DNA of 64,000 bases from Verrucomicrobiia bacterium (lineage in GTDB: Bacteria; Verrucomicrobiota; Verrucomicrobiia; Verrucomicrobiales; Akkermansiaceae), in assembly GCA_030432565.1 (NCBI GenBank), contig JAUIGV010000017.1:42908-106907 (forward strand). The letters are read 5' to 3'. Position 1 is the first letter of the stretch. Each line of letters starts with the position of its first letter. This document shows, one piece after another, positions 17,701 to 26,658 of the stretch. A program made the position numbers and the translations under genes. The notes beneath the pieces are model-generated. The model was not told where the DNA came from and did no database searches. It saw nothing but the letters and a program-made list of their open reading frames with translations.

Positions 17701-19273
17701 TGCGCGCGATGCCATCGACTTCATCACGGTCAATGACCACGGTGTAAACCGGTCGAAACGGCCGGGGGGCGCCGGGATTGCTGGCACCATCAATATTAAC
17801 GCCATTCGAGTCGACCACGACAATGGGAAGATTTGAGCTGAAGTTTTGAATATCCGGGGCGAGCTCGATCAGAGTCCGGCTTTTGATTTCTCCGGGAAGC
17901 CGCCCTTGATCGTAAATCCTTGCCCGCACTGTCGTAGTATTGGTCAGGTTAAACCCGGTGGTGTAAACGGGGGAGCTCTCATCGGGAATAGTGCCATCGA
18001 TGGTGTAGTGAACGACTGCGGTCGGAGAAGCCGGGGGGAGAATTCCCAGAGTCGTGGATCCTGAGAAGACGCCGCCGGTGCGATCAAACTCCACATCCTC
18101 AGCCGGAGGTCCCGCCGCCTGTAATCCGGAGTTGATGGCTCCGGGCGTTGGGGTTTCGAGGTATCCCATGGTGCGATCCCGTCCGAGGGCTCCGTAAGCG
18201 ACATCCTCGGCCTGGGCTTCATAAGTAAACTCGCTCACAACAGTCGAGCCATCGGGAGCAATCAGAGCTAAGTATCCTCCTTCTTTAGAGAGGTTAAAAT
18301 TGGTGTGAAGCGGGGAGTCCGGCGAGATGCGATCCTTGCCGGAGGCGAAAATGACGAGGTATTCATAGGGGGTTAGGGTTACTGCTGGAATACGCCAAAG
18401 GGTTTTTTGAGCGGGATCGTTGGTGAGGTAATAACCTTCCAGACTTTGGCCTGTATCCCGGCCGTTGTAGAGTTCGAGCCAGTCGGAGCTATCGAGATCC
18501 TCGTCTTCAAGACCATCCTCATTGGTGGCGACAAATTCGTTGATCACCGGTCCTGCGGTGGCAATGGGGCTGGCGGTGGTGGTGGTGAAGGAAAGATCAT
18601 CAAGGTAGCTGTTCTGGGTGGCGCCGCCGGTGCGTCCCGAGAAGGCGAAGCGATCACCCGCTTTTGGCACAAACCCGGGCGTGGGGAGGTTGCTCGCGAG
18701 CACATTTCCATTGTAGCTGAGATCGAGCCCGTTTTGATCCCAGTTGATAGTCACTGTGACCCATTGGTTGGCGGTCGAGCCGTAGTTGTGCAGATTATTG
18801 TCAATGCTGATACCGTTCGAGAAGACCTCAACCGATGGGGTGTCTCCACCGTTGTTATAGGTATCCCATGCAATGACCAGTCCATTGGCACTCGCAAACC
18901 CTGCTTCCCCTCCCCCGTTACCAGTCGGGATTTCGCCGAAGGTTAGTGAGATTCCGTCGGCCAAGGTGCCACCGCCACCGATCTGAAGATCGAAGCTGAC
19001 TGAGAACGAGTCGATCGCTTTCCCCGGATCAAGGTCAGCCAACTTGAAGGAAGCACTGGTGCTTCCGGTGCCGCTGGCGGTCAGACGAAGATATCGGTTG
19101 GCGACTCCCTGGACAGAGGCGACCCCGGTGCTGCTTGCGATCCCGGTTCCGTCATTCAGATTGGTTGTTCCGGCAGAGAAGGCGGAAAAATCCTGGGAGT
19201 AGCTTCCGGCAAGGGCCGGGGAAATACTGGAAGGAAAGATCGTAAGGAGAAGGAGACAGGAGAAGGGCTTCAT
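14786..19273 (-). CDS. Giant secreted CotH-kinase protein with lectin-like, lamin-tail and chitobiase-like domains
   Basis: A 1495-residue exported protein (signal MKPFSCLLLLTIFPSSISPALA). In order: an L-type-lectin-like beta sandwich (about 23-235) shared with the next two genes; a lamin-tail domain (INEFVATNEDGLEDEDLDSSDWLELYN); a chitobiase C-terminal-like repeat (VVHYTIDGTIPDESSPVY); a CotH protein-kinase-like domain (about 490-830, with RYVEVFFNSNGG, YRGIYVVMEKIKRD and WDFNLGLGN); a second chitobiase-like repeat (IYYTLDGSDPRLGP); a second lamin-tail domain (about 1200-1330); and a C-terminal module ending in DRFFRIRVTG. CotH domains are atypical kinases that in spore coats phosphorylate secreted proteins. 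Here the target could be a surface protein. The domain set is common in Verrucomicrobiota and Planctomycetes but its role is unknown. Confidence 0.9.
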   Translation of the reverse strand: MKPFSCLLLLTIFPSSISPALAGSYSQDFSAFSAGTTNLNDGTGIASSTGVASVQGVANRYLRLTASGTGSTSASFKLADLDPGKAIDSFSVSFDLQIGGGGTLADGISLTFGEIPTGNGGGEAGFASANGLVIAWDTYNNGGDTPSVEVFSNGISIDNNLHNYGSTANQWVTVTINWDQNGLDLSYNGNVLASNLPTPGFVPKAGDRFAFSGRTGGATQNSYLDDLSFTTTTASPIATAGPVINEFVATNEDGLEDEDLDSSDWLELYNGRDTGQSLEGYYLTNDPAQKTLWRIPAVTLTPYEYLVIFASGKDRISPDSPLHTNFNLSKEGGYLALIAPDGSTVVSEFTYEAQAEDVAYGALGRDRTMGYLETPTPGAINSGLQAAGPPAEDVEFDRTGGVFSGSTTLGILPPASPTAVVHYTIDGTIPDESSPVYTTGFNLTNTTTVRARIYDQGRLPGEIKSRTLIELAPDIQNFSSNLPIVVVDSNGVNIDGASNPGAPRPFRPVYTVVIDRDEVDGIARINGVPQFTGRGGMHVRGQSSSGFPKKQYAWETWNNENEDKNVSILGMPRESDWILYAPYSDKALMRNAIVYETAREAQGNFGGVRTRYVEVFFNSNGGTVSMNDYRGIYVVMEKIKRDRERVDVERLGDLTTDPNLITGGYIFKKDKGPYSSPWNTAIEGVPLDMHYPESPNSAQFDYLRGYINDMEAALHSSDFADPEIGYQAFIDRESFIDAHLFTEAFKDIDGYRISTYFSKSRDGKIRALPVWDFNLGLGNANYLQGENPIGWYYPQVSSPNYYWYQRLFLDSEFDLAYWDRFWEFRRKLLSNDTMMAMIDRHDAELDGANGAPNAVTRNFAEWNILGSYVWPNAGGYQSRTTHQAEVDWMKNWLTQRLAWMETQSRGTNGLARPPSFNLYGGQVNAGFDLTMSEPNGWANAKIYYTLDGSDPRLGPSPSVTLISEDAPCEVLIPSITNGGSSLSIAQWTNPTAPPNAANWTAGTQGVGYERSSNNLYDPYFDLDVEAEMANQNQTCYIRIPFTIASQAELDALGSLVLKMRYDDSFVAYLNGVEVVREANAPAILTYNSGAEGSHDDNSAINYLDFEVSGGNANLQVGQNMLAIHGLNRGQGSSDALWSCILEGSQGSGDAVAPGALVYSSAMDLQSSVDVHARVFDGTRWSPLSQANFVVNTVPATVANLVISELHYRPASPTPAEIAAGFDTRGDFEFIELLNIDPENSISLEGISFFEGITFAGFDSSIPVAARVLAPGERVLLVSNRAAFEFRHGTANIAGEYEGSLRNEGEQTVLLDAGGFPIRDFSYGVVFPWPEAAGDGSGFSLVLNAPLTNPDHSDPASWRSSVAINGSPGGDDSQPFVGNPNDDADGDGFNAFLEYAMATSDNSSSSIPSLQLSPEPIADQEDFLGVSFTINLAAVGLQYRLQASGNLSDWADAGEMIPTATTNNGDGTATMRFVSTGPVSGLPEDRFFRIRVTGQP

Positions 19274-19458
19274 CGGCTGGATTCTTGAGTGAGGGACCGT
19301 GCGTAAGGAGTTTTAGCAAGCTGCCCAACCGGACAACCACGGCTTTCATAAAGTGGAGTTCTTTAGATAACCCCTCAGAAAGACTTCTCCAGTGAAATTT
19401 GCAGAGCTTTCGCAAGAAACCTATCACCGGGCTCAAAAATAAGTCGTAGCCACGGCAC

Positions 19459-19492
19459 GAAAAAAGGGACCGCGGTTTCCCACGGTCCCTTT
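19459..19492 (-). terminator. Rho-independent terminator of the PEP-CTERM gene
   Basis: A perfect 10-bp stem (19463-19472 with 19483-19492, sequence AAAGGGACCG on the plus strand) around a 10-nt loop. On the minus strand it is followed by a run of T from the A tract at 19459-19465. It lies about 20 bp after the stop codon at 19512 and separates that gene from the CotH gene. Confidence 0.8.
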
Positions 19493-19511
19493 GAAAGGTA
19501 TTAGTAATTCC

Positions 19512-20321
19512 CTACCGGCGACGGCGAAGGAGGAGTCCGCAACTTGCAAAACCCAGAAGCAAAGCACCGCTTGGCTCTGGCACAGTGACGATCGACAGAT
19601 TGTCGATCCGGAGTTCCTCGTTTGCTCCACCTGTTCGGGCGCTGAAGGAGAAGCCGTAACTATCGTTTCCGACAAAGGTATGGGGGACGTCGACAAAGGT
19701 CGCGTTGTCACCGAGTCCGGTTGTCGTGAAGCTGGTCGTTGCTGGATCCCACGAGATCGTTGCAGTTCCCGAGACTTCAACGCCGGAAGCAAGAACATTT
19801 CCATTGATGCGATTGGTCCCGGTTGCCCCCCAGATGTTAAACCCTTGACCGCCGTCCTGCCAGGTATCGATGGCGAAGCCAATGAACGTGCCGCCCATTC
19901 CCGTCTCGGCATTGCCGTGACCGGTTGGACCTGCCGCAAGAGTTGTTTGGGGCAGGATCTCCCCGTAGTTGAACGAGAAGCCGTCGGCGGGAGGATTACC
20001 GCCTGCAGCATCAAACATCGTGAAGTCGAAGGTGGCCGTCCAACCGAGTGAAGAATTAGCTACCGCCGGGATACGGAAGGAGGCACGCTGGCTGTTCACA
20101 TCATCTTCCGTAAGGCGGAGAGCACCACCTTGCACCGACGCTCTTCCAACCGGATTACCGGCAATATCGAGATTACTACTGATGGCAGAGCCATCACCGA
20201 GGTCGGTCGTTCCGTCGGCAAAGCCGTCGAAATCCTGCAGGTAGGATGCAGCAGTAGCTGCGGAACAAAGAAAGCCAGAGGAGAGGCCTATCAATGCGGT
20301 GTACTTTTGTTTTAGTTTCAT
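19512..20321 (-). CDS. PEP-CTERM sorted secreted protein with lectin-like domain
   Basis: A 269-residue secreted protein. The start at 20321 gives a signal peptide MKLKQKYTALIGLSSGFLCSAATA; the upstream extension to 20414 has none. One lectin-like beta-sandwich fills the middle, starting SYLQDFDGFADGTTDLGDGS and ending near ELRIDNLSIV. The C-terminus is VPEPSGALLLGFASCGLLLRRRR, a complete PEP-CTERM signal: PEP motif, hydrophobic helix, arginine cluster. Such proteins are cut by an exosortase and delivered to the exopolysaccharide or surface. No exosortase gene is in the window. The lectin-like domain is nearly the same at DNA level as the first domain of the upstream neighbour, so a duplication joined this domain to a different C-terminus. 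Confidence 0.88.
   Translation of the reverse strand: MKLKQKYTALIGLSSGFLCSAATAASYLQDFDGFADGTTDLGDGSAISSNLDIAGNPVGRASVQGGALRLTEDDVNSQRASFRIPAVANSSLGWTATFDFTMFDAAGGNPPADGFSFNYGEILPQTTLAAGPTGHGNAETGMGGTFIGFAIDTWQDGGQGFNIWGATGTNRINGNVLASGVEVSGTATISWDPATTSFTTTGLGDNATFVDVPHTFVGNDSYGFSFSARTGGANEELRIDNLSIVTVPEPSGALLLGFASCGLLLRRRR
19585..20246 (-). repeat. Duplicated lectin-domain block, copy A
   Basis: The DNA coding for the lectin-like domain here is near-identical in long stretches to 22258-22913 in the same orientation (for example 19801-19875 against 22469-22543, with very few changes). This suggests a recent tandem duplication or gene conversion between the two neighbouring genes. Confidence 0.85.
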
Positions 20322-20465
20322 GATAGTGGTTAAATCGACCCTCGATATTCTCCCATTCGTAGTGAGCTGTGGTCTGCTAAGAGGAGATAACAAGGGTGTG
20401 AGTAAGTCAATCAATAAGAGTCATTTGTGGAACAATGCTTAAGATAGAGATGCTCGCCAGCTTTA

Positions 20466-22982
20466 TTAGTCGGCGATCCTGCGAACGTGGTAGAAACGTC
20501 TTTGGGTGTCGATTGGAATACCGGATTCGGTAAAGGAGGTCGTCCCGGCGGCCCCGGGGATGCTATCATCCAACTCGTCCCAATCGAGGAGACCATTGGC
20601 CAGGTCGGGTGAGGCGTAAACTCCGTAGCGATCTCGATCCGAGGATTTCCAGGTTATGGTCACCGACCTGGTGTCAGGATTGGCTCCGACGCCGGGAACG
20701 ATGACGTTCTCAATGCTGACGATGCTGAAGTCGTCTTGGGGGGCACTCCCGATAATGATCTGCAGGTTGTCGATCGCCACGGTCTGGTTGGCACCACCGA
20801 TTCGTGCTGAAAACCCGAAATTGTATGCGGCATCGCCCAGAAACGCGGTCGCGATGTTCTCAAAGTCAGCGTTTGTAAGAAGTCCCTCAGTCGTGAAGGA
20901 AAGGCCCTCTTCCGGATCGTAGACAATCGTTACCGGACCGCTCACGGACGTCCCATCGGCAAGGATCGAGCCGTTTGTGAAGGAAAGGTCTGTATCAAGT
21001 CCTCCAACTTTTTCAGCGATATTGACACCCACCTCCAAACTTCCGTTTTCCCAGGTATCGACCTCAAACGAAACATTCTCGGTAACGGCGCCAGCGGCGG
21101 CCATCCCTTCTTCACCACTACCGATTTCGGTAAGGGAAAAGTTGCCGTAGTTGAATGAAACACCGTCGGCCGGCTGGTTTGCGCCGGCACTATCAGTGAT
21201 CGTGAGGTCGAAGCTGGCAGTCCATCCGTTCTCCGATCCCTCGATGGCCGGAATCATGAAGCTGGCGGAGCCGCCGAGGGCGCCATCCCGGGTCAAGATG
21301 AGTTGATTTCCCTCAACCGCAGCCGCCCCGTTCATCACCGAGCCATCTCCGAGATCGGTCGTGCCATCAGCAAAGCCGTCGAAGTCCTGGATGTAACCAG
21401 ACGGAGGGGCCTGCGGAACCGTTGGATCGCGTCCCTCGGCGACTTCGACGCCGTCTTTGACCTTGTCGCCGTCGGTGTCACCAATGTTCGGGTCAGTCCC
21501 TGGCTGGGTCGCGGGATTTCCGGAATCATAGGGGAGATCCGGATTCTCGACGCCGTCCAGCAAGAGGTCTCCATCGGTGTCATCATTGAGGGGATCGCTT
21601 CCGGTGTCGGCCACGCTCACCCAAGTTCCGGTGTTGGTCTCAACATTGTCATTGTAACCATCGTTATCCGTGTCCTCGTTCTGCGGGTCGGTCCCCAAAC
21701 CCTGTTCTTCAGCGTTCGTGAGAGTATCCAGATCAGGATCACCGTCGGCTCCCTGTACGGGATCTCCGGCCACTCCGTTGTTGTTTGGATTTTCCCCGTT
21801 ATCGTCCGGGTTCAGGCCATTGTCGATTTCGTATCCATCTCCCAGCGTATCGCCATCGGAGTCTGCGAGGTTGGGATCGGTGCCAGGCTGATTGGCATCG
21901 ACGAACGGAAGATCGGGGTTCTCGACAGCATCGAGAAGCGTGTCACCGTCAGAGTCATTGTTGAGTGGATCGGTGCCGGTGGCACCGGGTCCTTCCCAGA
22001 TTCCACTATTGGTCTCGACGTCATCAGTGAGCGTGTCGTCGTCGGTGTCGTCGTCCTGAGGATCAGTCCCAAGGTCGAGCTCCTGAATATTCGTGAGATT
22101 ATCCATATCCGGATCGCCATCCGCCCCGTTGTCCGGGTTCCCCGGGACCCCATTATTGTTTGGGTTCAGCCCGTTGTCGTCCGGGTCGAGCCCGTTGGCG
22201 ATCTCGTAGCCATTGGGAAGACCATCGCCGTCCGCGTCATCATCTCCACCAGTCGTGATGACGAGGTTGTCGATGCGAAGCTCTTCGTTGGCACCTCCTG
22301 TCCGGGCGCTGAACGAAAAACCATAATTGTCGTCACCAACGAAATTATGAGGGACGTTGATGAAGGACGCATTGGTGCCAAGTCCGGTTGTCGTAAAACT
22401 TGTCGTCGTCGGGCTCCACGTAATAGTCGCAGTTCCCGTCACATTGACGCCACTCGGGAGAACGTTGCCATTGATGCGATTGGTCCCGGTTGCCCCCCAG
22501 ATATTAAACCCTTGACCGCCGTCCTGCCAGGTATCGACGGCGAAGGAAATGACCGTGCCGCCCATTCCCGCCTCGGCATTGCCGTGACCGGTTGGACCTG
22601 CTGCCAGAGTTGTCTGAGGCAAAATCTCCCCGTAGTTAAAGGAGAAGCCGTCGGCGGGAGGATTCCCGCCTGCGGCATCAAATAGAGTGAAGTCGAAGGT
22701 GGCCGTCCAGCCAAGGGATGAATTGGCGACTGGCGGGATGCGAAAAGAGGCACGCTGGCTGTTCACATCATCTTCCGTAAGGCGAAGCTCACCTCCCTGA
22801 ACGGAAGCTTGCCCGACCGGGAAACCAGCAAGATCGAGATTACTCGCGATAGCAGAGCCATCACCGAGGTCGGTCGTTCCGTCAGCCAAACCATCAAAGT
22901 CCTGGGTATAGGTTGCCGCGCTTGCACTGGTGACGATTGCAAGCAGCGCAATCAGCGATTGAGGGGTTTTTCGAAAGTTCAT
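20466..22982 (-). CDS. Secreted protein with two lectin-like domains and thrombospondin type 3 repeats
   Basis: An 838-residue exported protein. The start at 22982 gives the signal peptide MNFRKTPQSLIALLAIVTSASA. A first lectin-like domain (about 24-245, opening TYTQDFDGLADGTTDLGDGS) is followed by thrombospondin type-3 calcium-binding repeats (about 255-520, many copies of DxDGDxxxD and LGTDPxxxDTD). A second, more diverged lectin-like domain (about 545-735, YIQDFDGFADGTTDLGDGS) and a C-terminal module ending RRFYHVRRIAD complete it. There is no PEP-CTERM signal, unlike its downstream paralogue. The repeat region would form a stiff calcium-dependent rod that separates two sugar-binding heads. 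A role in binding polysaccharide is inference. Confidence 0.88.
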   Translation of the reverse strand: MNFRKTPQSLIALLAIVTSASAATYTQDFDGLADGTTDLGDGSAIASNLDLAGFPVGQASVQGGELRLTEDDVNSQRASFRIPPVANSSLGWTATFDFTLFDAAGGNPPADGFSFNYGEILPQTTLAAGPTGHGNAEAGMGGTVISFAVDTWQDGGQGFNIWGATGTNRINGNVLPSGVNVTGTATITWSPTTTSFTTTGLGTNASFINVPHNFVGDDNYGFSFSARTGGANEELRIDNLVITTGGDDDADGDGLPNGYEIANGLDPDDNGLNPNNNGVPGNPDNGADGDPDMDNLTNIQELDLGTDPQDDDTDDDTLTDDVETNSGIWEGPGATGTDPLNNDSDGDTLLDAVENPDLPFVDANQPGTDPNLADSDGDTLGDGYEIDNGLNPDDNGENPNNNGVAGDPVQGADGDPDLDTLTNAEEQGLGTDPQNEDTDNDGYNDNVETNTGTWVSVADTGSDPLNDDTDGDLLLDGVENPDLPYDSGNPATQPGTDPNIGDTDGDKVKDGVEVAEGRDPTVPQAPPSGYIQDFDGFADGTTDLGDGSVMNGAAAVEGNQLILTRDGALGGSASFMIPAIEGSENGWTASFDLTITDSAGANQPADGVSFNYGNFSLTEIGSGEEGMAAAGAVTENVSFEVDTWENGSLEVGVNIAEKVGGLDTDLSFTNGSILADGTSVSGPVTIVYDPEEGLSFTTEGLLTNADFENIATAFLGDAAYNFGFSARIGGANQTVAIDNLQIIIGSAPQDDFSIVSIENVIVPGVGANPDTRSVTITWKSSDRDRYGVYASPDLANGLLDWDELDDSIPGAAGTTSFTESGIPIDTQRRFYHVRRIAD
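22258..22913 (-). repeat. Duplicated lectin-domain block, copy B
   Basis: This is the partner of 19585-20246: the first lectin-like domain of the 838-residue protein, near-identical at DNA level to the PEP-CTERM gene domain about 2.7 kb away. The protein's own second lectin domain (about 20760-21390) is related but clearly more diverged. Confidence 0.85.
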
Positions 22983-23259
22983 TGCGTGTGTGTGTGGAAT
23001 AACGATCACGCGACCCTAAAGATTTGCTGATGCATCTGTCAAGCTCTCAACCCGGGAACTGGTCTTAAAAAACTGAACTTGATACCAAAAAACCCCTCAA
23101 AAAAATATGATTTACAATCAATAATTCAATTTCGATGGCCCGTTCCTGTGATTTATATCACCAACTCCATTGTTCATAATTCCTCCATTACCATCTCTGA
23201 TCTCAAACCAGTGTGGGAGAAGCCACGTGATCCGGCCAAAACTTTAAAACCCGTTCTCC

Positions 23260-26200
23260 CTAATTCGGCAAAAGAGAAAAGACACGAACACGGCTTCGGT
23301 TTATGCCAAAAATGATTTCCTTCCGGCCATCACCATTCAAGTCGGCCGCATTCAAGGACATCACCGCACCCGGGATCTGGATCCCGCTCCGCACCGGCAA
23401 GACAGGTTCGAATTCCCCGCCACCCAGCCCCTTCAAAAACAGGGACGACCCCATGTCGAAATGTCCGATCTCCGGCTGCGCTCCGTAGAAGTTCTGTCCC
23501 AGAAAACAATCAACCCTGCCGTCCCCGTCGATGTCTTCCAGCAACACGCAGTTGGATCGCGAGAGCTGGGCCCAACGGGGAAGGGGCTTCATGGTAAAGT
23601 TTCCCTTGCCATCGTTGATCAGGACCGAAGTCTCCAAATAATTTGCCTCGAAACGCCGGGCATCCTTCAAACGCGCCTCGGTATAAAGCTCACTGAGTGA
23701 TGAAGTTGCAAATTTATTGAAGGTCTTCAGCTTCGTGCGCAGCCCCGGCATGGCCCCGCTCGAGCAACTGAGCCCCCGCCGGGGATAGAGTGTCTGCCCT
23801 TCGAATTTTGCCTCGATAATGTGAGGCTTACCACTCTCATCCATCTCCCCGTAGTAAAGAAGTTCCGGCTTCTTCTGACTCGCTTTATAGGGGGTATTTA
23901 GCCCTTGATTTGTGGCCACGTAGTCGATGTCCCCATCACCATCGAGGTCCGCTCCGGCGAGACCATTCCACCACCCCAGCCGCTCAGAGATGCCCGTATC
24001 GATCTTCTCTTTTAGAATTCCCGACCGATTCACAAAAAGACGAACCGGGCCCCACTCGCAGGAAAGCAGCAAATCATCTCTCCCGTCTCCATCGGCATCA
24101 CTCACCAAAGCCGAGGTCACCAATCCAACCTTCTCCAGCCCCGGCATCGACGAGGTCACATCAACAAATTTTGGAGAACCGGATGTGGAATCGTTCCTCA
24201 AAAGTCGACTCGAGGGAGTCTCCGGATACCTTCCCGGAATCACCCGCGCTCCCACGAACAAATCGAGATCGTCGTCGCCGTCAAAATCGATGGAAACCAC
24301 ACAACTGCCGCTGTCCCGCAGATCTGGCAAAGCACCGTCCGGAGCATTTTCAAAAGTCCCGTCTCCATTTCCGAGATAGAGCCGATCACGCAAGCTGACA
24401 TCACCGGGCTCACACTCCACTCCGCCACTCACAACGTACAGATCCACCTTGCCGTCTCCATCCACATCAAAAAACAAAGAGGCCAAATCTTCCGAATCAG
24501 CATGTTCATCGAAAGGCAGCTTGGACTTCGAGCTGAATAGTCCCGGGCTTTGTGCCAGAGAAACCTCCCCCGAATCGCCTGCAGGACGACATAAATAAAA
24601 ATCCTGATCGCCGTCTCCATCCACATCCGCCCACGCCATTCCGGGACCGAACAATGAGTGCTGGTAGGGCAAAAGCGGCTGCCTCTTGTAATCATCATAG
24701 CCGCGCTCGCGCGGAACTACCGCCGCGAGACTGGGTGACAACAACTCAACAAACATCGGCCGCATCTTCGTCCTCGGCTTCCAGACCGGTGGTGCCGAAC
24801 CAGGCTCCCGGATGGTATAGCGCCGCCCCGCTTTCAGGCTTGTGAAGACCTGCGTGGTGCCCCGCTGCCACTTGACGGAAAGCCGCTCCACCTCGTGGGC
24901 CTCTCCAAGGCCGAAGGTGATCTCGGGAGCATTTGAGGAAAGAAAACCCGTCGTCGGGCGCAATGTTCGCACTTGATCTTTGCCGCCGGCACGCAACGTG
25001 ACCGTGGCCCCCACACCTCCCCGATTCCCGCCCGCACCAACCAGCCGCACGGTCACCCGGCCTTGATTTTTCGCGGCATCGTTACGATAGATTTTCACCG
25101 GCTCATCGAGGCTGGCCACCACCAGATCCGGATCGCCATCACCATCCAAATCCCCCGTTGCAGCGGAGTAGCTCATCCCCAAATGATCGAGCCCCCACTG
25201 TTTGCTCACGTTCTCAAATGAGAGTTCGCCGCGATTCGCAAAAACCAAATTCGTTTCCTTCCGCGGTTCCCTGGACTCGTAAAAGTCCCACTCCGTTTTC
25301 CCAATATAGTCCGCCATCGTCCGTTTCACATCGGAGTCGTTAAAACTCCGCGAAACTCCGTTCGTAAAAAAGACATCCGGACGTCCATCAAGATCGAAAT
25401 CCCTCGCCTTCACCGCCCAACTCCAGTCCGACTTTGCCAACCCCGCCATAAACGAAGCGTCCACCAGCAAGCCCGAATCCTGATTGAGGTAGAGAACATT
25501 GTGCATGTATTGACGGGGAACCGCTGACAGAAGAAACGGCCGGATCGAGCCAATCTCGCCCATCGTGGTTTTGGAACGGAAATGATTGGTTCCGGCCATG
25601 TCGGCAACCAGAAGGTCCTCCCGCCCGTCTCCGTTGAAATCCGCAAAGTCAGCTCCCATGGAGAACCACGGGGTATGAGGTGCCACCGAACTGATGACAT
25701 CCTTAAAGGTGCCGTCACCATTGTTCTGATACAACCGATCGGCATCTTTGAAATCATTCCCGACATAGAGATCGGGCAAACCATCATTGTTATAATCCCA
25801 CCACGTCGCCGAGTTTCCCCGATCACGTCCCGAGATGCCGGATTTTTTGCTCACATCGACAAACCTGCCCCCTTCGTTCTTCAACAAATAGTCCTCTCTT
25901 CCGGCATTGATATAAGTCCACTTGCCACCTCCGTTGTTCACGAGTCGATAGAACTTCTCATACCCCGGAGTGAGTTCATATCCTTCAGCTGTTTTGACAA
26001 CCGGATGCTTCTCCGGTCGTCCGCCATCTCGCTTGAAGTCCCGGGTCAGCAGGAAACAATCGAGATCACCATCGAGATCGTAATCACAAAAAGACGCCAT
26101 CAAACTCGCATCAGAGATCGCCAGGCCGAAGGCCTTGGCTTGCTCGGAAAAGACACCCTTGCCGTCGTTAATCCAGAGAGCATTGGGAGCGTCGTAATTG

Positions 26201-26658
26201 CAGACATGAATATCCAGATCACCATCCGCATCGATATCCACCAAGGTCGCTCCAGCGGTCCATTCCTCACCACCCGCCACCTTGGCGGAGTCTGTGATAT
26301 CTTCAAACTTCATCTCTCCCAACCCGCGGTAGAGCCGATTTCTCCGCGGCCCGCTTGTCAGAAAAAGGTCGTGAATGCCATCGCCGTCAAGATCCCCGAT
26401 CGCCACCCCGCCGCAAGCAAACGCGCCCAGATAAAGCCGCTTGGTCGGGTGCGTTTTATCGATGGGATTGACAAACTCCACTCCACTCTCACCGGCTGCG
26501 ATTTCCGTAAAAAGGGTCTCTCCGCCAAGTGAGGCTTCCTTTAAGGGTTCGCTTGCGGGGAACTCATCCGCACATGCCACCGAGATAAACCCGAAGGCCA
26601 ACACTTCATATCGCCACTGCTTTTTCCAAATTGATCCCAAAGGACGCTTCATGACCAT
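23260..26658 (-). CDS. Large FG-GAP/VCBS repeat protein with ASPIC/UnbV domain
   Basis: A 1132-residue protein with an N-terminal hydrophobic segment (YEVLAFGFISVACADEF) acting as an export signal; starts at 26658 or 26652 are both possible. It carries many FG-GAP repeats of the DxDGDGxxDL type, such as IGDLDGDGIHDLFL, VDIDADGDLDIHV and DFNGDGREDLLV, in two blocks (about 70-480 and 665-1130). Between them (about 540-620) lies an ASPIC/UnbV domain, GVGATVTLRAGG through ERLSVKWQRGTTQV. This layout is widespread in Verrucomicrobiota, Planctomycetes and Acidobacteria, and is described as secreted or surface-attached with two beta-propellers. The biochemical role is unknown. It is transcribed alone, without an overlapping neighbour. 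Confidence 0.9.
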   Translation of the reverse strand: MVMKRPLGSIWKKQWRYEVLAFGFISVACADEFPASEPLKEASLGGETLFTEIAAGESGVEFVNPIDKTHPTKRLYLGAFACGGVAIGDLDGDGIHDLFLTSGPRRNRLYRGLGEMKFEDITDSAKVAGGEEWTAGATLVDIDADGDLDIHVCNYDAPNALWINDGKGVFSEQAKAFGLAISDASLMASFCDYDLDGDLDCFLLTRDFKRDGGRPEKHPVVKTAEGYELTPGYEKFYRLVNNGGGKWTYINAGREDYLLKNEGGRFVDVSKKSGISGRDRGNSATWWDYNNDGLPDLYVGNDFKDADRLYQNNGDGTFKDVISSVAPHTPWFSMGADFADFNGDGREDLLVADMAGTNHFRSKTTMGEIGSIRPFLLSAVPRQYMHNVLYLNQDSGLLVDASFMAGLAKSDWSWAVKARDFDLDGRPDVFFTNGVSRSFNDSDVKRTMADYIGKTEWDFYESREPRKETNLVFANRGELSFENVSKQWGLDHLGMSYSAATGDLDGDGDPDLVVASLDEPVKIYRNDAAKNQGRVTVRLVGAGGNRGGVGATVTLRAGGKDQVRTLRPTTGFLSSNAPEITFGLGEAHEVERLSVKWQRGTTQVFTSLKAGRRYTIREPGSAPPVWKPRTKMRPMFVELLSPSLAAVVPRERGYDDYKRQPLLPYQHSLFGPGMAWADVDGDGDQDFYLCRPAGDSGEVSLAQSPGLFSSKSKLPFDEHADSEDLASLFFDVDGDGKVDLYVVSGGVECEPGDVSLRDRLYLGNGDGTFENAPDGALPDLRDSGSCVVSIDFDGDDDLDLFVGARVIPGRYPETPSSRLLRNDSTSGSPKFVDVTSSMPGLEKVGLVTSALVSDADGDGRDDLLLSCEWGPVRLFVNRSGILKEKIDTGISERLGWWNGLAGADLDGDGDIDYVATNQGLNTPYKASQKKPELLYYGEMDESGKPHIIEAKFEGQTLYPRRGLSCSSGAMPGLRTKLKTFNKFATSSLSELYTEARLKDARRFEANYLETSVLINDGKGNFTMKPLPRWAQLSRSNCVLLEDIDGDGRVDCFLGQNFYGAQPEIGHFDMGSSLFLKGLGGGEFEPVLPVRSGIQIPGAVMSLNAADLNGDGRKEIIFGINRSRVRVFSLLPN

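Noticed and set aside
21303..22685. A 460-codon Ile/Val/Arg-rich open frame opposite the TSP3-repeat gene
   Set aside because: Antisense of the DxDGD repeats gives repeated V-I-V-I sequence; no independent support.
20660..23009. DxDGD-rich repeats considered as a CRISPR or satellite array
   Set aside because: The repetition is a protein-coding thrombospondin type-3 pattern, with no constant repeat/spacer unit length at DNA level.
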